Assembly (NCBI RefSeq): GCF_029227915.1
Contig: NC_079877.1
Coordinates: forward strand, 10,475,351-10,539,350
Reading direction: 5' to 3'
DNA length: 64,000 nucleotides
Source: Hydractinia symbiolongicarpus
Lineage: Eukaryota > Cnidaria > Hydrozoa > Anthoathecata > Hydractiniidae
The notes below the pieces were generated by a model, which was not told the DNA's origin, ran no database searches, and saw only the letters and a list, made by a program, of their open reading frames with translations. This document shows positions 51,617-63,680 of this stretch, piece by piece. The translations under genes and the position numbers were made by a program. The stretch's first letter is position 1, and every line of letters starts with the position of its first letter.

Positions 51617-52008
51617 GGTTGCCATCAAAAATATGTTATGTTCGTGTCCTCTGACCGACTCATTTTTAAAAAACCCGAGTCGGTAAGTCGGTAAAAACCT
51701 GGAAAAAACTTTTTGACCCAAACGAGATATATTTGAAAAAATATCGTGAGTAATTTTCCCCAAATTGACAAAAACTCGCGAAAATTAATTCTTGTAAAAA
51801 TTAATTTCTTTAGGGTACTAGGGTTTACAGGGTGGCGAAAAAAGGGTCTGCATACAATGTCGAGGGGTGCTATACTGTTTTTTGGCCCTGAGAAAGAATT
51901 TTGCCCCCATCTGAAAATCCTGGGAGAAAAAAAAATGCCTGACCGACCGGCCGACTCATTTTTGCGGGGTCTTTAGGACGCAAACATAACATATTTTTGA
52001 TGGCGGCC
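51617..52008. mobile_element. MITE of about 392 bp with 30-bp inverted ends
   Basis: The left end reads GGTTGCCATCAAAAATATGT and the right end, on the other strand, GGCCGCCATCAAAAATATGT. Both continue TATGTT(C/T)G(T/C)GTCCT. Inside, GACCGACTCATTTTT (about 51652) and CCGACTCATTTTTGCG (about 51953) form a nearby direct pair. There is no real coding capacity. Target duplications were not clear, so the superfamily is unassigned. Confidence 0.72.
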
Positions 52009-52738
52009 TTACCACTGAAAAGTAAACATAACGTCACGCTTAAAAACATGGATAACCTCATTTCCAGTGTTTTTCTGCTTTTAACATCACATACAGCTTT
52101 TGAAATTGCCCAAAAACCCGTTGGCAATTTACACAGTCGTTTGCAGCGGCAATCCCTAAGCAATAATTTGCTGACATGAGAGAGTAAAGCATCTACAATT
52201 TTAAAAATATTATTTAAATATTAACAGTATCTAGTGTAATTATTTTTTACTTCAACCTTGGTATGTAACTAAGCAAAACTTGTGAATTATTTTAACACAG
52301 AAGAATTAATTGGATGAATTTTTAGAAAAAGAAACTTTTAAACAGAATAAAATAGATTTTTTTTTGGACGATTTCGGCCACTGTATTAAATTGATGGTTT
52401 TTATCGTTCCCAATAATGTCTGTAGAAGGCAGTGCTTTAAAGTTGCGAGCATCAACCTAAAAAACTAATTAACAATAGACAATTTATTTAACATTAGTAG
52501 CCTGTTTAGTCAAAAAATCGGACAACATATTAAGCAAGTGGATCTGAACAGCCTTGGTAGTTTTTTGCTGTCGTGAAATAAAACCTGCGCCAGCAATTGC
52601 GACGATAATTGCTGATTGCCGAAGCTAATTTTGAGGGCTGCTCATGCAAGTTATATCTAATATAAACAAGCAAGAATGTCCTGGGAACCAGGTTGTAATG
52701 TGTAGACAAAAAGAAGGTGTACTTACCAAGACAGACTG

Positions 52739-52773
<35 letters not shown>

Positions 52774-53230
52774 TTTAAAGTGGCCAGCCCAGAAAATCAC
52801 AAAAACCTATAGTTAGTGGATTGTTTCCACTGGGGGCCACTAGAATGGGGGCCACTGTATTAAAACGTGTGCAATGAATTAACAGCAAGCCACCAATGCA
52901 ACTTTTTATGGTAAAGAAAATTCAATTTAAGGTTACAAAAATGGCAGAGTTTTAAGGGGTTGCTCAGCTTTTCTTTTCTTAAAGGTCACAGCTGTCAGGG
53001 CTTTGCAAATTAAGATTTTATGTGCACTAAGTTTATACACGCTACATAAGTTACCAAGCGTGTTCATGTATATACAACAATTTTAGTGCACACACGACTT
53101 TGTCCCCAGTTCCTTTTTGTTTCTAAGACAAGTTGTTGTTGTTGTTGTTGTCATACATGCACACAGTGCACAGTGTTACACTTGTCTAAAATCCAATAAT
53201 TGAAAATCGTTATTTCATGTACAGATTGTC
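52009..53230. other. Non-coding spacer with a (TAA)n run
   Basis: A TAA microsatellite lies at 52741-52771, and a short GTT run at 53133-53150. The words ggccac and ggggccac repeat at 52778-52858. No gene seen. Confidence 0.5.
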
Positions 53231-53254
53231 ATGGTAAAGTACATACATACTTAT

Positions 53255-53850
53255 TTTTGCTGTATTCAAATCAACAGAACCTTGGGTGTCATCAAACAAA
53301 CATTTGAATGGAAAAGCAAACGCAACTTGTGTAAATTATACAAATCCCTAGTGAGTCTCATTTTGAATACAGCATATAATCAGAGAGACTATTTCTGCAA
53401 AAGGACATTGACAACATAGAAAATATGCAGAGATGATTTACAATGATGATTACAGGTATTGTCATCCACCATACAAAGAAAGACTTAAACAATGTAATTT
53501 GATGTCTCTGGAAATGAGGAGATTAAGAGCTGACCTGATGGTGTTTAAAACAATGAATAGGTATGAAAATTTAAACCCAAATGACTTCTTTGAACTGAGT
53601 GAGAATTCACTGATGAAAGGGCACTCAAAAAAGATATGATAACAGGCTGAATGAAAGAAAATTTTCATTTGTTCCTCAGGTTATTAATGAATGGAACAGT
53701 TTACCAGAGAAATCATTTAAATAAAACTTTTTAAAAGGCTTATTTAACACTATTTCAAGTTTGTAAGAGGCCTCTACACAAGTCAAAGAAGAAGTCACAG
53801 TTCTAAAACGACTACCGATGTTGGTCTACTAAAGACCATATTGGTAGATC
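53255..53850 (+). mobile_element. LINE 3' fragment (pol C-terminus), decayed
   Basis: Successive frames read RTLGVIKQTFEWKSKRNLCK and LYKSLV, then YKERLKQCNLMSLEMRRLRADL with MVFKTMNRYENLN, and, after a frameshift at about 53635, VPQVINEWNSLPE. This order is typical of the region after RT in L2/CR1-related elements. There are at least two frameshifts. The end near 53850-53872 is a GATA-type simple repeat that adjoins the tail of the SINE on the other strand. Confidence 0.72.
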
Positions 53851-53869
53851 TGGTAGATAAATAGATAGA

Positions 53870-54208
53870 TGTGCATATTTTACATAGCTAGCCTCACAAA
53901 TATTGAGGGATATACCCTGTCTATTATTTCCAGGAGGGGCCATGGCTTAGATGGAGAGTCTTAGAGTATATTTAATGCTCATTTTGAGTACGCAGACCCA
54001 ATTAGTAGGGCTCGCGCTCTACTAGACAACTCCCTGCAACATCCAAAGGTTCACACAGTGTGCCAACTCCCCAATCTCCCTCACATGGCTTGGGTTAACC
54101 CGGGACTATGGTAACATTCACTTGACCATGTTGAATCGCCGTCAAGAGGAATCGAACCCCTGTCTCCCGCACAGACTACAAGAGCTATAACCACTAATCT
54201 ACGGCACC
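53870..54208 (-). mobile_element. tRNA-derived SINE, family 2
   Basis: On the minus strand the head GGTGCCGTAGATTAGTGG starts at 54208, with an A-box-like TAGATTAGTGGTTATAGCTC and B box GGTTCGATTCC (54158-54148). The body runs through CCCGGGTTAACCC and CCATGGCCCCTCCTGG, and the tail is an ATCTATCTATTTATC simple repeat near 53870-53850. The sequence is unlike family 1 at 22665 and 58787. The 3' boundary is approximate. Confidence 0.78.
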
Positions 54209-55695
54209 AAAGTTATAAGTTATAAGAAACACGATAGCAACTGCTAAATCACCAATTATATTGCTGACAGCAATTTTAAGAAAAGAAACACTAAAAAACA
54301 TGTATTTTATTTTTGTTCCTGATTGCTTGTTACGGAGTTCAGGTGTTCCGGACCACTAGTTCCATAGTTCCAGGTTGTTCTGGTGTTACGTGTTCTGCTG
54401 TTCTGCTTTTTGCAGTAAGTCGTATCTAAAACCTACAATATAAACACTTTCTAGATCTCGACTTTAAAAGGCTTTGCCTTGCTTTCTTTTCAAAATATGG
54501 TGTATTTTTCAGGCTAAACACTAATCTATATTATATATATATATACTTTCAGTTCAGTCAAGATGATAGTGAGACTTCTGATATCTTGGGTTGCATGTAA
54601 TTATGACTTCAACTCCTTTAAAGGAAACCTGAGATATAAAATGATGTTGGACTTATATTTAGAGCCTAAAAAGTTGGTTAACAAGTCTTTTTAAACTTTT
54701 TTAAAAAGCTCTTTTTGTTCTGAAGATATTCACATTTAAAGAATTTCAGATTTAATTATGCTGCATAAATTATGTTTAAACAATAGCAAATTTTGACATT
54801 TTCTGTCATCAGTAATTTTATACTATAAGGGATGTGCATTCAAACTTTATCAATGCATAGATATTATAAAGGTGAATTGATTAACGTATTTTTTGCCAAA
54901 TTAACACTTGGTTGCTTGTACCAGGCCTCTTAATTTTTTGCTGACAACCCGTTAAGTAATCAAGGGCTTTATCTCAAGGAATCCTTTAACAAAATCATTT
55001 TTCTTTAAAGCTGAACTCCCAATGAAATACTAAAAATAGAATTTTATATTACAATAAAAGCAAAGAATTTAGTATTCCAAAACATTTGTGGAATCTATAT
55101 GTCAATTGAATAGCAACTTTAGAAATTACAGATTGAATTCGCAGCAAATCAGCCACCAAAATTGAGTCCAACTAGCCCAACAGGAATAGGGTTAAAGCAC
55201 AAGCCAGTATGGTACACTTTTTCTAAATGTTTCATTAAATATTTTAAATCAAATAAAGGAAACATATCCATGCTTGTAATGCAGTAATAGTAACATTTCT
55301 AAAATCAGGAAATTAGGATAAAACAGGGAAAACATAATTATTTGCGTAATTTTTTTTCATTATGACATATATACATATGTGTGAAATTTTACGTGACACA
55401 TGTGTGACACATAAAACACATTGGAATTGACCTATTAGCCAATAATAAAGTGTTTCCAATTGTGTCAAACATGAAACATTATACATATATATATATACAT
55501 AAAAGAAAAAGTATTTATGATAAAATGGCACAAAAGTGACACAGATATTTATGGATGGCTAGAAAAAGAATGTGCAGATAGAATTTACTCAATGTAGAAC
55601 GAAGCGGGTGCTCCTGTGGAAAAAAGTTGATTGCAATTCAATTTTTGATTCCAAGCTTGTCTGATATTTTGATGGAATGTATTGCTTCTTTATAG
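54209..55695. other. Non-coding, upstream of the FEZ-like gene
   Basis: A TA microsatellite lies at about 54531-54545. At 54340-54415, gtt-ccgg/gttc words recur as a degenerate GTTC-rich patch. No exon seen, although the acceptor at 55694-55695 shows that at least one upstream exon exists. Confidence 0.4.
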
Positions 55696-55713
55696 GTCCT
55701 AACACATAAACAA

Positions 55714-58700
55714 ATGTTTTGCGAGATTGATGACGAGGAAGGATTTGTATCAATAGACTTGGAAGATGAATTTGAAGAATGTGATATTTGTCACCAGGTT
55801 ACCGATGAGAAAATTGTTAATGTTATTTTAAGTGATGAGTTTACGCAATTTGAAGGTTCCCATGAAAAACACTGCGGCACACTAACAAAAGCCCATCAGA
55901 TATGTTTAAACAAATGGGCAGATATAATTCAAAGGAATTTAGACTACTCCAAAAGAAATAACAGTCCTAATATAAGAGAAAGAACAATTTTGCATCAAAA
56001 GACAGAGAATCATATTAAGAATGAGAATCTAATTGAACCAAACACTTTTATGGAGCATGTTAATGTTGATGATGTCTTTGAATCGTCTCAAGATTTACGT
56101 GAAGTATCTTACAAACCTAAAAGTAAGGAGCAACGTAAGTAAAATTGGAACTTATTTATGGAGATGCCATCTTGGCATAAATGACTTTTCCATTGCAATA
56201 CTTTTCTACCTAAATTAATTTGTAGTGTAGTGTATTTTTCAACAAACAAGAAAAGCTTTCCATTAATGTGATTATAGTTAGTTAGCATTCATATCATTGT
56301 CTGTATGACCTTTTCGGCAGCTCAAAAAATTTATATGGATATGCAAAGCAACTGTTTGATTAAAAAATCTAGTTGCTATCAGGCTGGAATCAGCTGGCTA
56401 TAACATGAAGTTTTCTTTGACTGGGCTGAAAAATGGTTGTATAAAAATTTTGCACTTTACAATAAGTTTTGTCTATATATTATTTATTGTTTTAAACTAT
56501 TATTAAAAGTTTTTTCTTTAATATTTTTGTTATTAATATACATAGAAAATAAAAAAATCAACCAAGGTTGCCTGGCTGGAGCTATCGCATGGAATTCTTT
56601 ATCTCATTTAGCTGGGATTAAGGCAATATCTAAAATTTGTTTCTCATGCAATGGCAAGTTATGTTTTGTGAGAGTTTGTTAATGAAGATGAGATCTTGGC
56701 TAACCGAGTCAGCCTGCTTTGCTGGGCTGGTTTTTCTCATGCGATAGCGCCTCTCGGCAGAATTTTTTAATTCAGCAGTAGTATCGGCATATAAACGAGT
56801 TATAGGCTGTTGCATTAATAAAAAAATCTCTTATGGTTTATCAATATCTGTATTACCTAACATTATGGGGGCCATGGTCTTAGAATTTCTGAAAAATGAT
56901 AAAAAAATGAGATAACGTTTATAATTTTTTATCAAAAACCTCCTGAAATCGTCCTGAAGTTAGGATTTTTTTGAGAATTAAGAAATTTAAATTCAAATCT
57001 TTCTATCCAATCATAACAGCAGACAATATATTAAAAAAGCCATGTTGACAAAGCAGGCGGGAATATAAACATCACATTGACAATTTTGGTTACCAATTTT
57101 TCACCTTTAAGTTAAGTGTTGTAGTTTTCAATTTTGTTTTTGGATTTGAACCTTAATAGAATGAATAGGCGGTTCATGGAAACCTTGCATTCCGACAACT
57201 TTAGCTGGAAAATATTTCTGTGTGGAAGAATTTAGCAAGAGTGACGGATTTTATGAAATCAACCGCTGATTAAATCCACGCTAAAATTTCAGAGGTTTAA
57301 CCGTTTCCATTAATTTCTTTAAAACAGATTACCCTTTGTTACCCTTCGTCCAGATTAAAGCGATATCATGATAAAATAAATAAAAATATGAATTTTTTGT
57401 AAGCCAAAATTCTTCTTTTTCTTCACTTCAATGTTGTCTCGTGTTGCGCTGAATAATTTGAACCCATCGGCAGCTATTTTCAAAATTAATTAGTTTGAGC
57501 AATATAGTAGCTCTCTTTATCGCTAACTCGCAAAAAAACGTATCTTTTGATAAAAAAATTTGAGAGAAATATAGGAATTCTTTCCATATATCCTATCTAT
57601 TTGTTCGGGATACGTTGTTGTTCGAGAGAATATTCGAAATAAGAAAGATTTAGAGAGTTCTAGCTACACGTTTAAATATAAACTTCGCTATCATGTAAAT
57701 TGTTGACCCATTTGAGCCAACTTTACCGTGCTGAAAAATTAATATTTTAAAATATTAGGAAACAGCATCTAAATTTTGTATTAAAGTCCGATGGACACCA
57801 CTACTGTGTATCCTCTGAGTTGTGTATTTTTTTCTTCTTCTTAGTGTCAGCTATGGGTAGCGCTGATTTGAAAGACTTGCTGTCGCAGTTGGATAAAATA
57901 GCTACTGGTAGGAACGTTTTTATAAAAATACTACTCCTCTTAATAAGGAGAACACAACGCCAGAATAAAGCCTTGTTTTGTTTTTATGAATTTTTTTCTT
58001 TCAAATTCTTCAAATTACCTTAAGGGTAGAAATTATTTGCGGAAGAGATTTAACAGAATTTATTTTTGCGGATGAGATTCCGCAAAAATGGCATATTTTG
58101 CGAAATAAATTTTTGCGGATAGCGACCTCAAAAGAGATATTGCGGAAATTTTTTTGCGGATGCAAGTAATTTGGTAAATCGAAAGTTGGGAAAAACCGAA
58201 TTTAGTATATGAAAAGTGTATGAAAAACATCCGATTTATGGAATATCATCTCTCCATTTTTCATCAAAATATCAAAAAAAGAATACTAAGCTGTAATGAA
58301 TGTAAGATCAAATATCGTCACTAAAAATATCAAAAAAATTTCTACATGGATCGTCAAGCTAAAGAGGCCCTTAAACGTAAAGCAAAGTGAACAGATCGGA
58401 TGAAAATTTTTAAAAGTAATTAAAAGAATTAATTTTTGCGGATTTTGGCAAAATTTTGCTGGTTCAGCTCTATAATATTGCGTTCATGAACAATCGCACG
58501 AATATCGGCTTTTATCCCTGTATAAAATGGCTTTTATACGCTGTTTTATAAAAGGCTGGCTGTTCTAAATAGTAAGAACACTACGCCAGAGTTAGACTTA
58601 TTTTGTTCTTATGGATTTTTTTCTCCCTTAATTTCTTCCTAAATTATGTGACATTTATGTTTATATAAGAAAATTAAGGTTTTTTGTTGCTGATTTAGCT

Positions 58701-59238
58701 CTATTATACTGCGTTCATGAACAATCGCGCGAATATCGATCGTAAGTAAAAACAGTTAGCTTGAGAGAATTAGAAATTGTTTTTATGCGGAAATGGTGTA
58801 GTGGTAGCGCATTTTGTTTATAATCATAAGGTTTCGAGTTCGAGTCCCACTTCGGCGCATTTTAAATGTAGTTTTGTCAGCCCGTTTGTGTGGCATCTAC
58901 TACCCGCTAACCGGCTTGTGTGACAGGCAAGCAAGTTAGAGTAATGCTATCCGATCTTTGGCAGGAATGTAACATAGTTACAGTCAGAGAAAAGGAAGAG
59001 CCAATTGTTAGGATGGAATCGCCAAGGACGATAAGCGTGTAATTCCAATTATACGCCTTGTCACGTGTAATGTTTTGAATGTTTTTTAGAAACATCCTAC
59101 ACGCTGGTGAAAGAGCTTCAAATTCGTGACAGGTTACATCAAGAAATATCCGGACAAAAATCACTCATAGCGCAGCTTGTAAAAATGGAGAAAAAAGACA
59201 TGACTGCAGTGTCTTCGAAATGTCATACGACAACGTAG
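55714..59238 (+). CDS. FEZ/UNC-76-like C-terminal domain protein, three exons
   Basis: Exons 55714-56134, 57845-57907 and 59090-59238 join in phase 1 with GT-AG signals to 633 bases, 210 residues. The last two exons encode a short domain (GSADLKDLLSQLDKIATETS, then LVKELQIRDRLHQEI, then K.LIAQLV) that matches the coiled-coil core of FEZ proteins in spacing of L, I, S, RD, E and K. FEZ proteins are kinesin-1 cargo adaptors acting in axon growth and autophagy. The first exon is acidic (as in FEZ) and has a C-x2-C pair, then HEKHCGTLTKAHQICLNKW, which recalls a degenerate RING-CH half. It lacks the rest of FEZ and is shorter than family members. A frame open from acceptor 55695 to the Met could add residues. 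FEZ assignment is by eye. Confidence 0.6.
57935..58745 (+). repeat. Local duplication in the FEZ-like intron, one copy interrupted
   Basis: Copy 1 (57944-58020 plus 58470-58510) and copy 2 (58567-58745) share aac(a)cgccaga, a ttatgaa/ttatgga ttttttct stretch, and ctctat(a/t)ata(t/c)tgcgttcatgaa followed by aatcgc(a/g)cgaatatcg. Copy 1 has about 440 bp more (about 58022-58465), rich in tttttgcggat and gcggaaa words, which looks like an inserted element. Confidence 0.65.
58787..59037 (+). mobile_element. tRNA-derived SINE, family 1, copy B
   Basis: Head GCGGAAATGGTGTAGTGG from 58787, A box TAGTGGTAGCGC (58799-58810), B-box remnant GAGTTCGAGTCCC. The body matches copy A (22665-22913, minus) to the GAGGACGTTAA-like end. 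It ends about 52 bases before the last FEZ-like exon. It is more decayed in the anticodon region than copy A. Confidence 0.85.
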
Positions 59239-61792
59239 CATCTGTACCATTTACCTCAACGGAATGAATTTTAAAAATGAAAAAAACAACATTTACAGCA
59301 GTCAGCAGTTCAGGATTTCACGCAAAAACGCGATGTAAGTCAAGTGCGTTCACGAAATATTGCACTGCATACCATTCTATACCACGCGAATAATCTCTGT
59401 TCAAACATTCTCATACCAAGATACGCCATACAACTACAAAGAATGTGGATGGAGCGTGTATTTTTTTTGTGAAAAATGAATCATGAAAATATGGTTGAGT
59501 ATAAAATTATTTTTAACATTTGGCTTTTCATCAAATTCTTAATTAGTAAGGTTTTTGGAAATATCGAATCGCACTGTAAGGTTGTTATTATCAAGAAGTC
59601 ATGGAGACGAAGTTGTTTAATACGTCATTGGTGTTTTTTATTTGTAAATATTACATTTTATGAAAGTTTTTATATTTTGCAATGTTTGTTATTGCAGACG
59701 TTATATTGAAAAGTTTCTAAATCCGTTTCTCAAACAAGGATTAGTCCAAATTTACTTTGTTATAAAGGTTGTGTTACACCAGAGGTTTATTTTGTTGTTT
59801 TTAAACGCAAGGGTGGCAGGTGGGTGGTGGTGTGGTGCTTTTTATGTTATATTTTAGGTAATTTAAAGTGTTAGTCGTGGATTTCTAGTAACTGATCTTC
59901 TTCCTTGGGAACAGGATTGTAAAACCTGTTTTCTAGGAAAACTTCGCAACGCCCTGTATGGCGCATTTTCACGCTATTTGCTACTAACACCAATTTACGC
60001 TTAAGGGCGTTTCACCTCCTCTTTTTTTAATTGTATTCCCTTTGAATTATACATTTTGGTAAGATGTATACATTTATTCCAGGTTGTAGAAAAGAAGACT
60101 TATAATATGGTTTTAAGATGTTTTTAACAACTGTCTATTGATGGTTTGTTATTAAATAATGTTATTGTTTAGAAATTGTAAAGATGCTTAGAATTTTGAT
60201 ACTTGCGGTTTTGTAAATATACTTATATTTGATCTGTGCTTGGTTAGTTTACAAAACAAAATTCTCTACTTGTCTGTTTGGGTTGAAAAAACATGACCCC
60301 TTTTGCTTTTTTACGCTTCCGTTTTGCTATTTCCGTGTTGTTCTCTTTTTTGCGGTGTTTGTTGTCGTGCATAATGCCAGTTAGTTCCCAGTACTTTTGA
60401 TGTACTGTATTTTCTTACGGGTTACGAACAGGCTTCAGGACTCATTCGCGCTAAAGATGTCAGAAATAACCTACCTTTCAAAGCATTTCTGCCTTTTCTA
60501 TTTGCTTCGTGATTTCACGTTACTTAGAGCAGCTTTGTATGAAAAATTAACGAATCTTGAGCACCAACTTTATGGAAAAGTCAATACTCGATAGAACATC
60601 CTAGGAACAAGGTTGGTTCCTGATTGCGCGGGAGAACCCATGCTTCATTGCACCAAACCACTTAGCGTGTGCTTACTGTGAAAAATATATTTCCTTTTAA
60701 TAATTTGTTTTAACATTCTTTCTGCGAAATACTTGCACTCAGTTACAAATATTGTGCCACTAAATTTAACTTGTGATACTTAAAGATAAAAAAAAATCTC
60801 GCTTTCATAAATAAGTAGAGAAATGTGATGAAAGTTTTACTATTCGTTCTCATTGTTTCTTGTCCTCTGGGAACGAGGTATGGACATAAATTTTTCTTTC
60901 TCTTGCGTCTTAACTAAGTTATATAACGAGAGTTTTTCATGTCTGTTTGCACAACCTTCTTCCCAATCCTCCAATTGATTTTTTAAAAAGAAAATAATGA
61001 CACAGGATTTCAATACTACATTGTTGATACGAAAGCAGCTGATAAGAAACTTGTGCAACGTCCTGTGGAAAGTTTTTTTTAGAAATATACGCAGTAGTAA
61101 TAGTTTTCGCTTAGTTTTCGCCTAGACCGATATAAAAATACAAAAAGACCCGCAGGGATAAAGTTAGTGTCCTATTAAAATTGAAGTAATGTGTTCCAAA
61201 TAGTTTCTCATAACGTTGAACATCGGCCTGTAATCTTCGTTTTTATAATTCTTTCGTTTTTAGAAAGTTTTAGTCCTGCTCTGAGGCCATATGGCCCCAA
61301 ATAACTTGTGTCAGTAAAAGAGGATAAAAGAGGGTAAAATTTGTTGTTTCCGACCGAAAACGTTTAAATTATATTCTTTCCGCTGTAGAAGATTGTTTCT
61401 TTCTAGGTTAGTGTAAATGCAAAAGGAAATATATCCGCTAGAGGACGAAGTTGTCAGCAATTCTGTTCATGTGATGGTGGTGATGAATTATTTAAACGCT
61501 TCGGACAAGCTATGTGTTGGAGAGCTGGACTCGCTATTCCAAACTAAATTTTATGACCTGAATATGTTTAAAGAATATTTTTTTCTCCTAAAAATAGACC
61601 TTATCACGTTTTTCTATGAATATATGATGAATAAAACTTTGCTAAAAAGTAAAATAGTGAGTACCATACATTTTTAGCCATAACAACCCCTAGTATTTCA
61701 TATCTACGACGGAGAGTGCAAATAATTCGAGTTCACGGAATGACCATCGGCACAAATGAAATGGGGGAAGTGAAGTGAAACAGGGATAAGGA
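59239..61792. other. Non-coding region after the FEZ-like gene
   Basis: Likely 3' UTR of that gene at the start. ORFs at 59476-59857, 60397-60594, 61058-60840 (minus) and 61417-61677 have no domain and no consistent splice context. Confidence 0.4.
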
Positions 61793-62059
61793 ATGACATT
61801 GCTAAAAATGCATTTCGGCAAGCTCTTTCAATTTTATATTTTCGCTCTTACCTTGCTAACACTTACAAGGGTATGCATATGTTCATTATCGGTCAGTAAA
61901 AATTTCAAAAACAACTGGAGCGATGGAAATAGAGAAAAGTTTACCATTGAGTTAAACAGGGATGATGATTTTAAGAACTCTGGAAAAAACGCTATTGCAC
62001 AAAGTTTTCGTCGCTTTATAAGAAGTGCAAGTTATGGAAATTATCCTCATAGAACAGCT
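61793..62059 (+). CDS. Candidate first exon of a secreted protein
   Basis: ATG-start frame of 89 codons ending at a strong donor (ACAGCT/GTAAGT) in phase 0. Residues 1-33 look like a signal peptide (a basic start, then FYIFALTLLTLTRVCICS). The rest is hydrophilic and contains SFRRFIRSASYGNYPHR, with dibasic sites as in peptide precursors. No family was recognised and the next exon is not visible; the gene may continue past the window or the model may be false. Confidence 0.45.
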
Positions 62060-62935
62060 GTAAGTATTTTTCATGTACCTAGCTGCTGGCAAGGTACAAA
62101 ATTTCATGCTGACTGGATAGCTAATGTCAGGTGGTATCGGTGTTTGAGGAGGGTGCCAACTTGCCGGAAACGGCACAAAACCGGCTTTTTGGGCTAGCTT
62201 GTCGTTTTTTTAAAAAAGATCCTGCATCCATTTTAAAAATTACATGCTTTTTAAACAAGATTGCCGATTTACTGTGAAAAAGCTTTGTGGCCCCATTAGA
62301 CAATTTTATTTTTAAAACTAAAAAAAATATTTGGTTGTTAGTAAAGCATCAGTGATTTATCTTAGAACCCTATCGGAACTCATTATGTGAGAACAACACA
62401 GAGGTTGTCTATCAAAACAAAAATTGCGTTGGCTAAACATGCTTTTTTAAGTGACAGGAGTGTTCATTAACAGTTTATTAACAGCAGGAAATTGAGCATT
62501 GTATCCCAAAAGTCTTGACGAGTAACATACAGTACCGTTTAAATGTAACTTTACATGTGCACGCTAATTATCACCTTTACATGAACCTTCAGTAGCGTCA
62601 GAACTTTCGTTTTTATTGTTAACGTATTGTTAAATACCTGAGCTATTTTTGCATGTTGAAAACAATAGAGTTATGTCTCACATGCAAACTTTAATTAGCT
62701 CATGTAAACTTCTCGTAACTCATTTTGTATTTAATTGCTACAGCCGTCAAAGGATCAACAGAAAAAAAAAAAAATGTAACAAAACTTTAAGTTTTTATTG
62801 TTTCTACTCATGAACGGCAACATATTATCTTTTGTTTTTACATGCGATTTATTATGATACTTTGATAGAATCTGGTGTTTTTGCACGCAATTTTATTGTC
62901 TTTCCACAAACCTAAATGTTGTGTTTTATTTAGGG
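62060..62935. other. Non-coding stretch
   Basis: Would be intron sequence if the exon at 61793 is real. AT-rich, a 14-base A run near 62760. Nothing else recognised. Confidence 0.4.
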
Positions 62936-62939
62936 ACTG

Positions 62940-63370
62940 TCTCCACCATCATCATCATCATTCATCATTATTATTGGCTAGCATGGGTTGGACGGGGTAT
63001 ATTAATGACCCTCTTCCAATCTGATCTAGACTGTGTTAGATCTAAACTTAACTTCCTCTGTATCAAGTCTGTCCTTATAACCTTCTGCCAAGTCTTTCTT
63101 GGTCTGCCTCTGGGCTTTGCCCCAGGAACTATCAAGTCTCTACACTTTCTTACCCAACTCCATTCTTTCCAAGTACCCCAACCAATTCAATCTTCTTATC
63201 TGAATAACATCTTTAATTCTACGGATACTGAGCCTGCTTCTTAGCTCATCTGAACATCCACCTAACCATTCTCACATCATTCCTTTCTAAACGGTCAAGA
63301 TCTTCCTGCTTCACTGCCCATGTCTCACTACCGTACAACATACAGTACAGTCTGAATGTAATCTACCTGG
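62940..63370 (-). pseudogene. RTE-like LINE, 3' end of pol, decayed
   Basis: The minus strand reads, across frameshifts, QTVLYVVR, DLDRLERNDVRM-like, a RRLNWLGYLERM-like block, then LIVPGAKPRGRPRKTWQK followed by VIRTDL and SRSDWKRVINIPRPTHAS. This is the standard end of RTE-type (and related) pol proteins. It is followed by an (ATT)(GATGAT)n simple tail at about 62985-62945. Confidence 0.72.
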
Positions 63371-63486
63371 GACACAAAACTCACATGAATAGTTACACAC
63401 AACAATAACATTGCGATAGCTTTTGTTTTTTAAGAAAATAATTGCCTCGCTAATAAACAATGACCCCACGCGATCATTTCTATAAT
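63371..63486. other. Short spacer, nothing recognised
   Basis: No gene or element between the LINE remnant and the tandem repeat. Confidence 0.4.
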
Positions 63487-63680
63487 CCCGTTTTCATGAT
63501 TTTTAAACAATCTACGGCGATCTTTTCGCTTTCTACAATGCTGTTTCCGTCATTTTAAACAATCTATGGCGATGTTTTTGCTTGCTAGTATCCTGTTTTC
63601 ATGATTTTTAAACAATCTACGCCGATGTTTTCGCTTTCTATGATGCTGTTTCCTTCATTTTAAACGATCTACGGCGATGC
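63487..63680 (+). repeat. Alternating two-variant tandem repeat (about 53 bp units)
   Basis: Four units in the order A-B-A'-B', starting at 63487, 63541, 63593 and 63646. A-type units contain ttttcatgatttttaaac; B-type units contain tttccgtcattttaaac. All contain aatctacggcgat-like sequence. The A/B alternation means an about 106-bp pair was duplicated after the two variants had diverged. Confidence 0.8.

Noticed and set aside
60397-60594. 65-residue ORF with a helical C-terminus
   Set aside because: No conserved motif and no paired splice sites.
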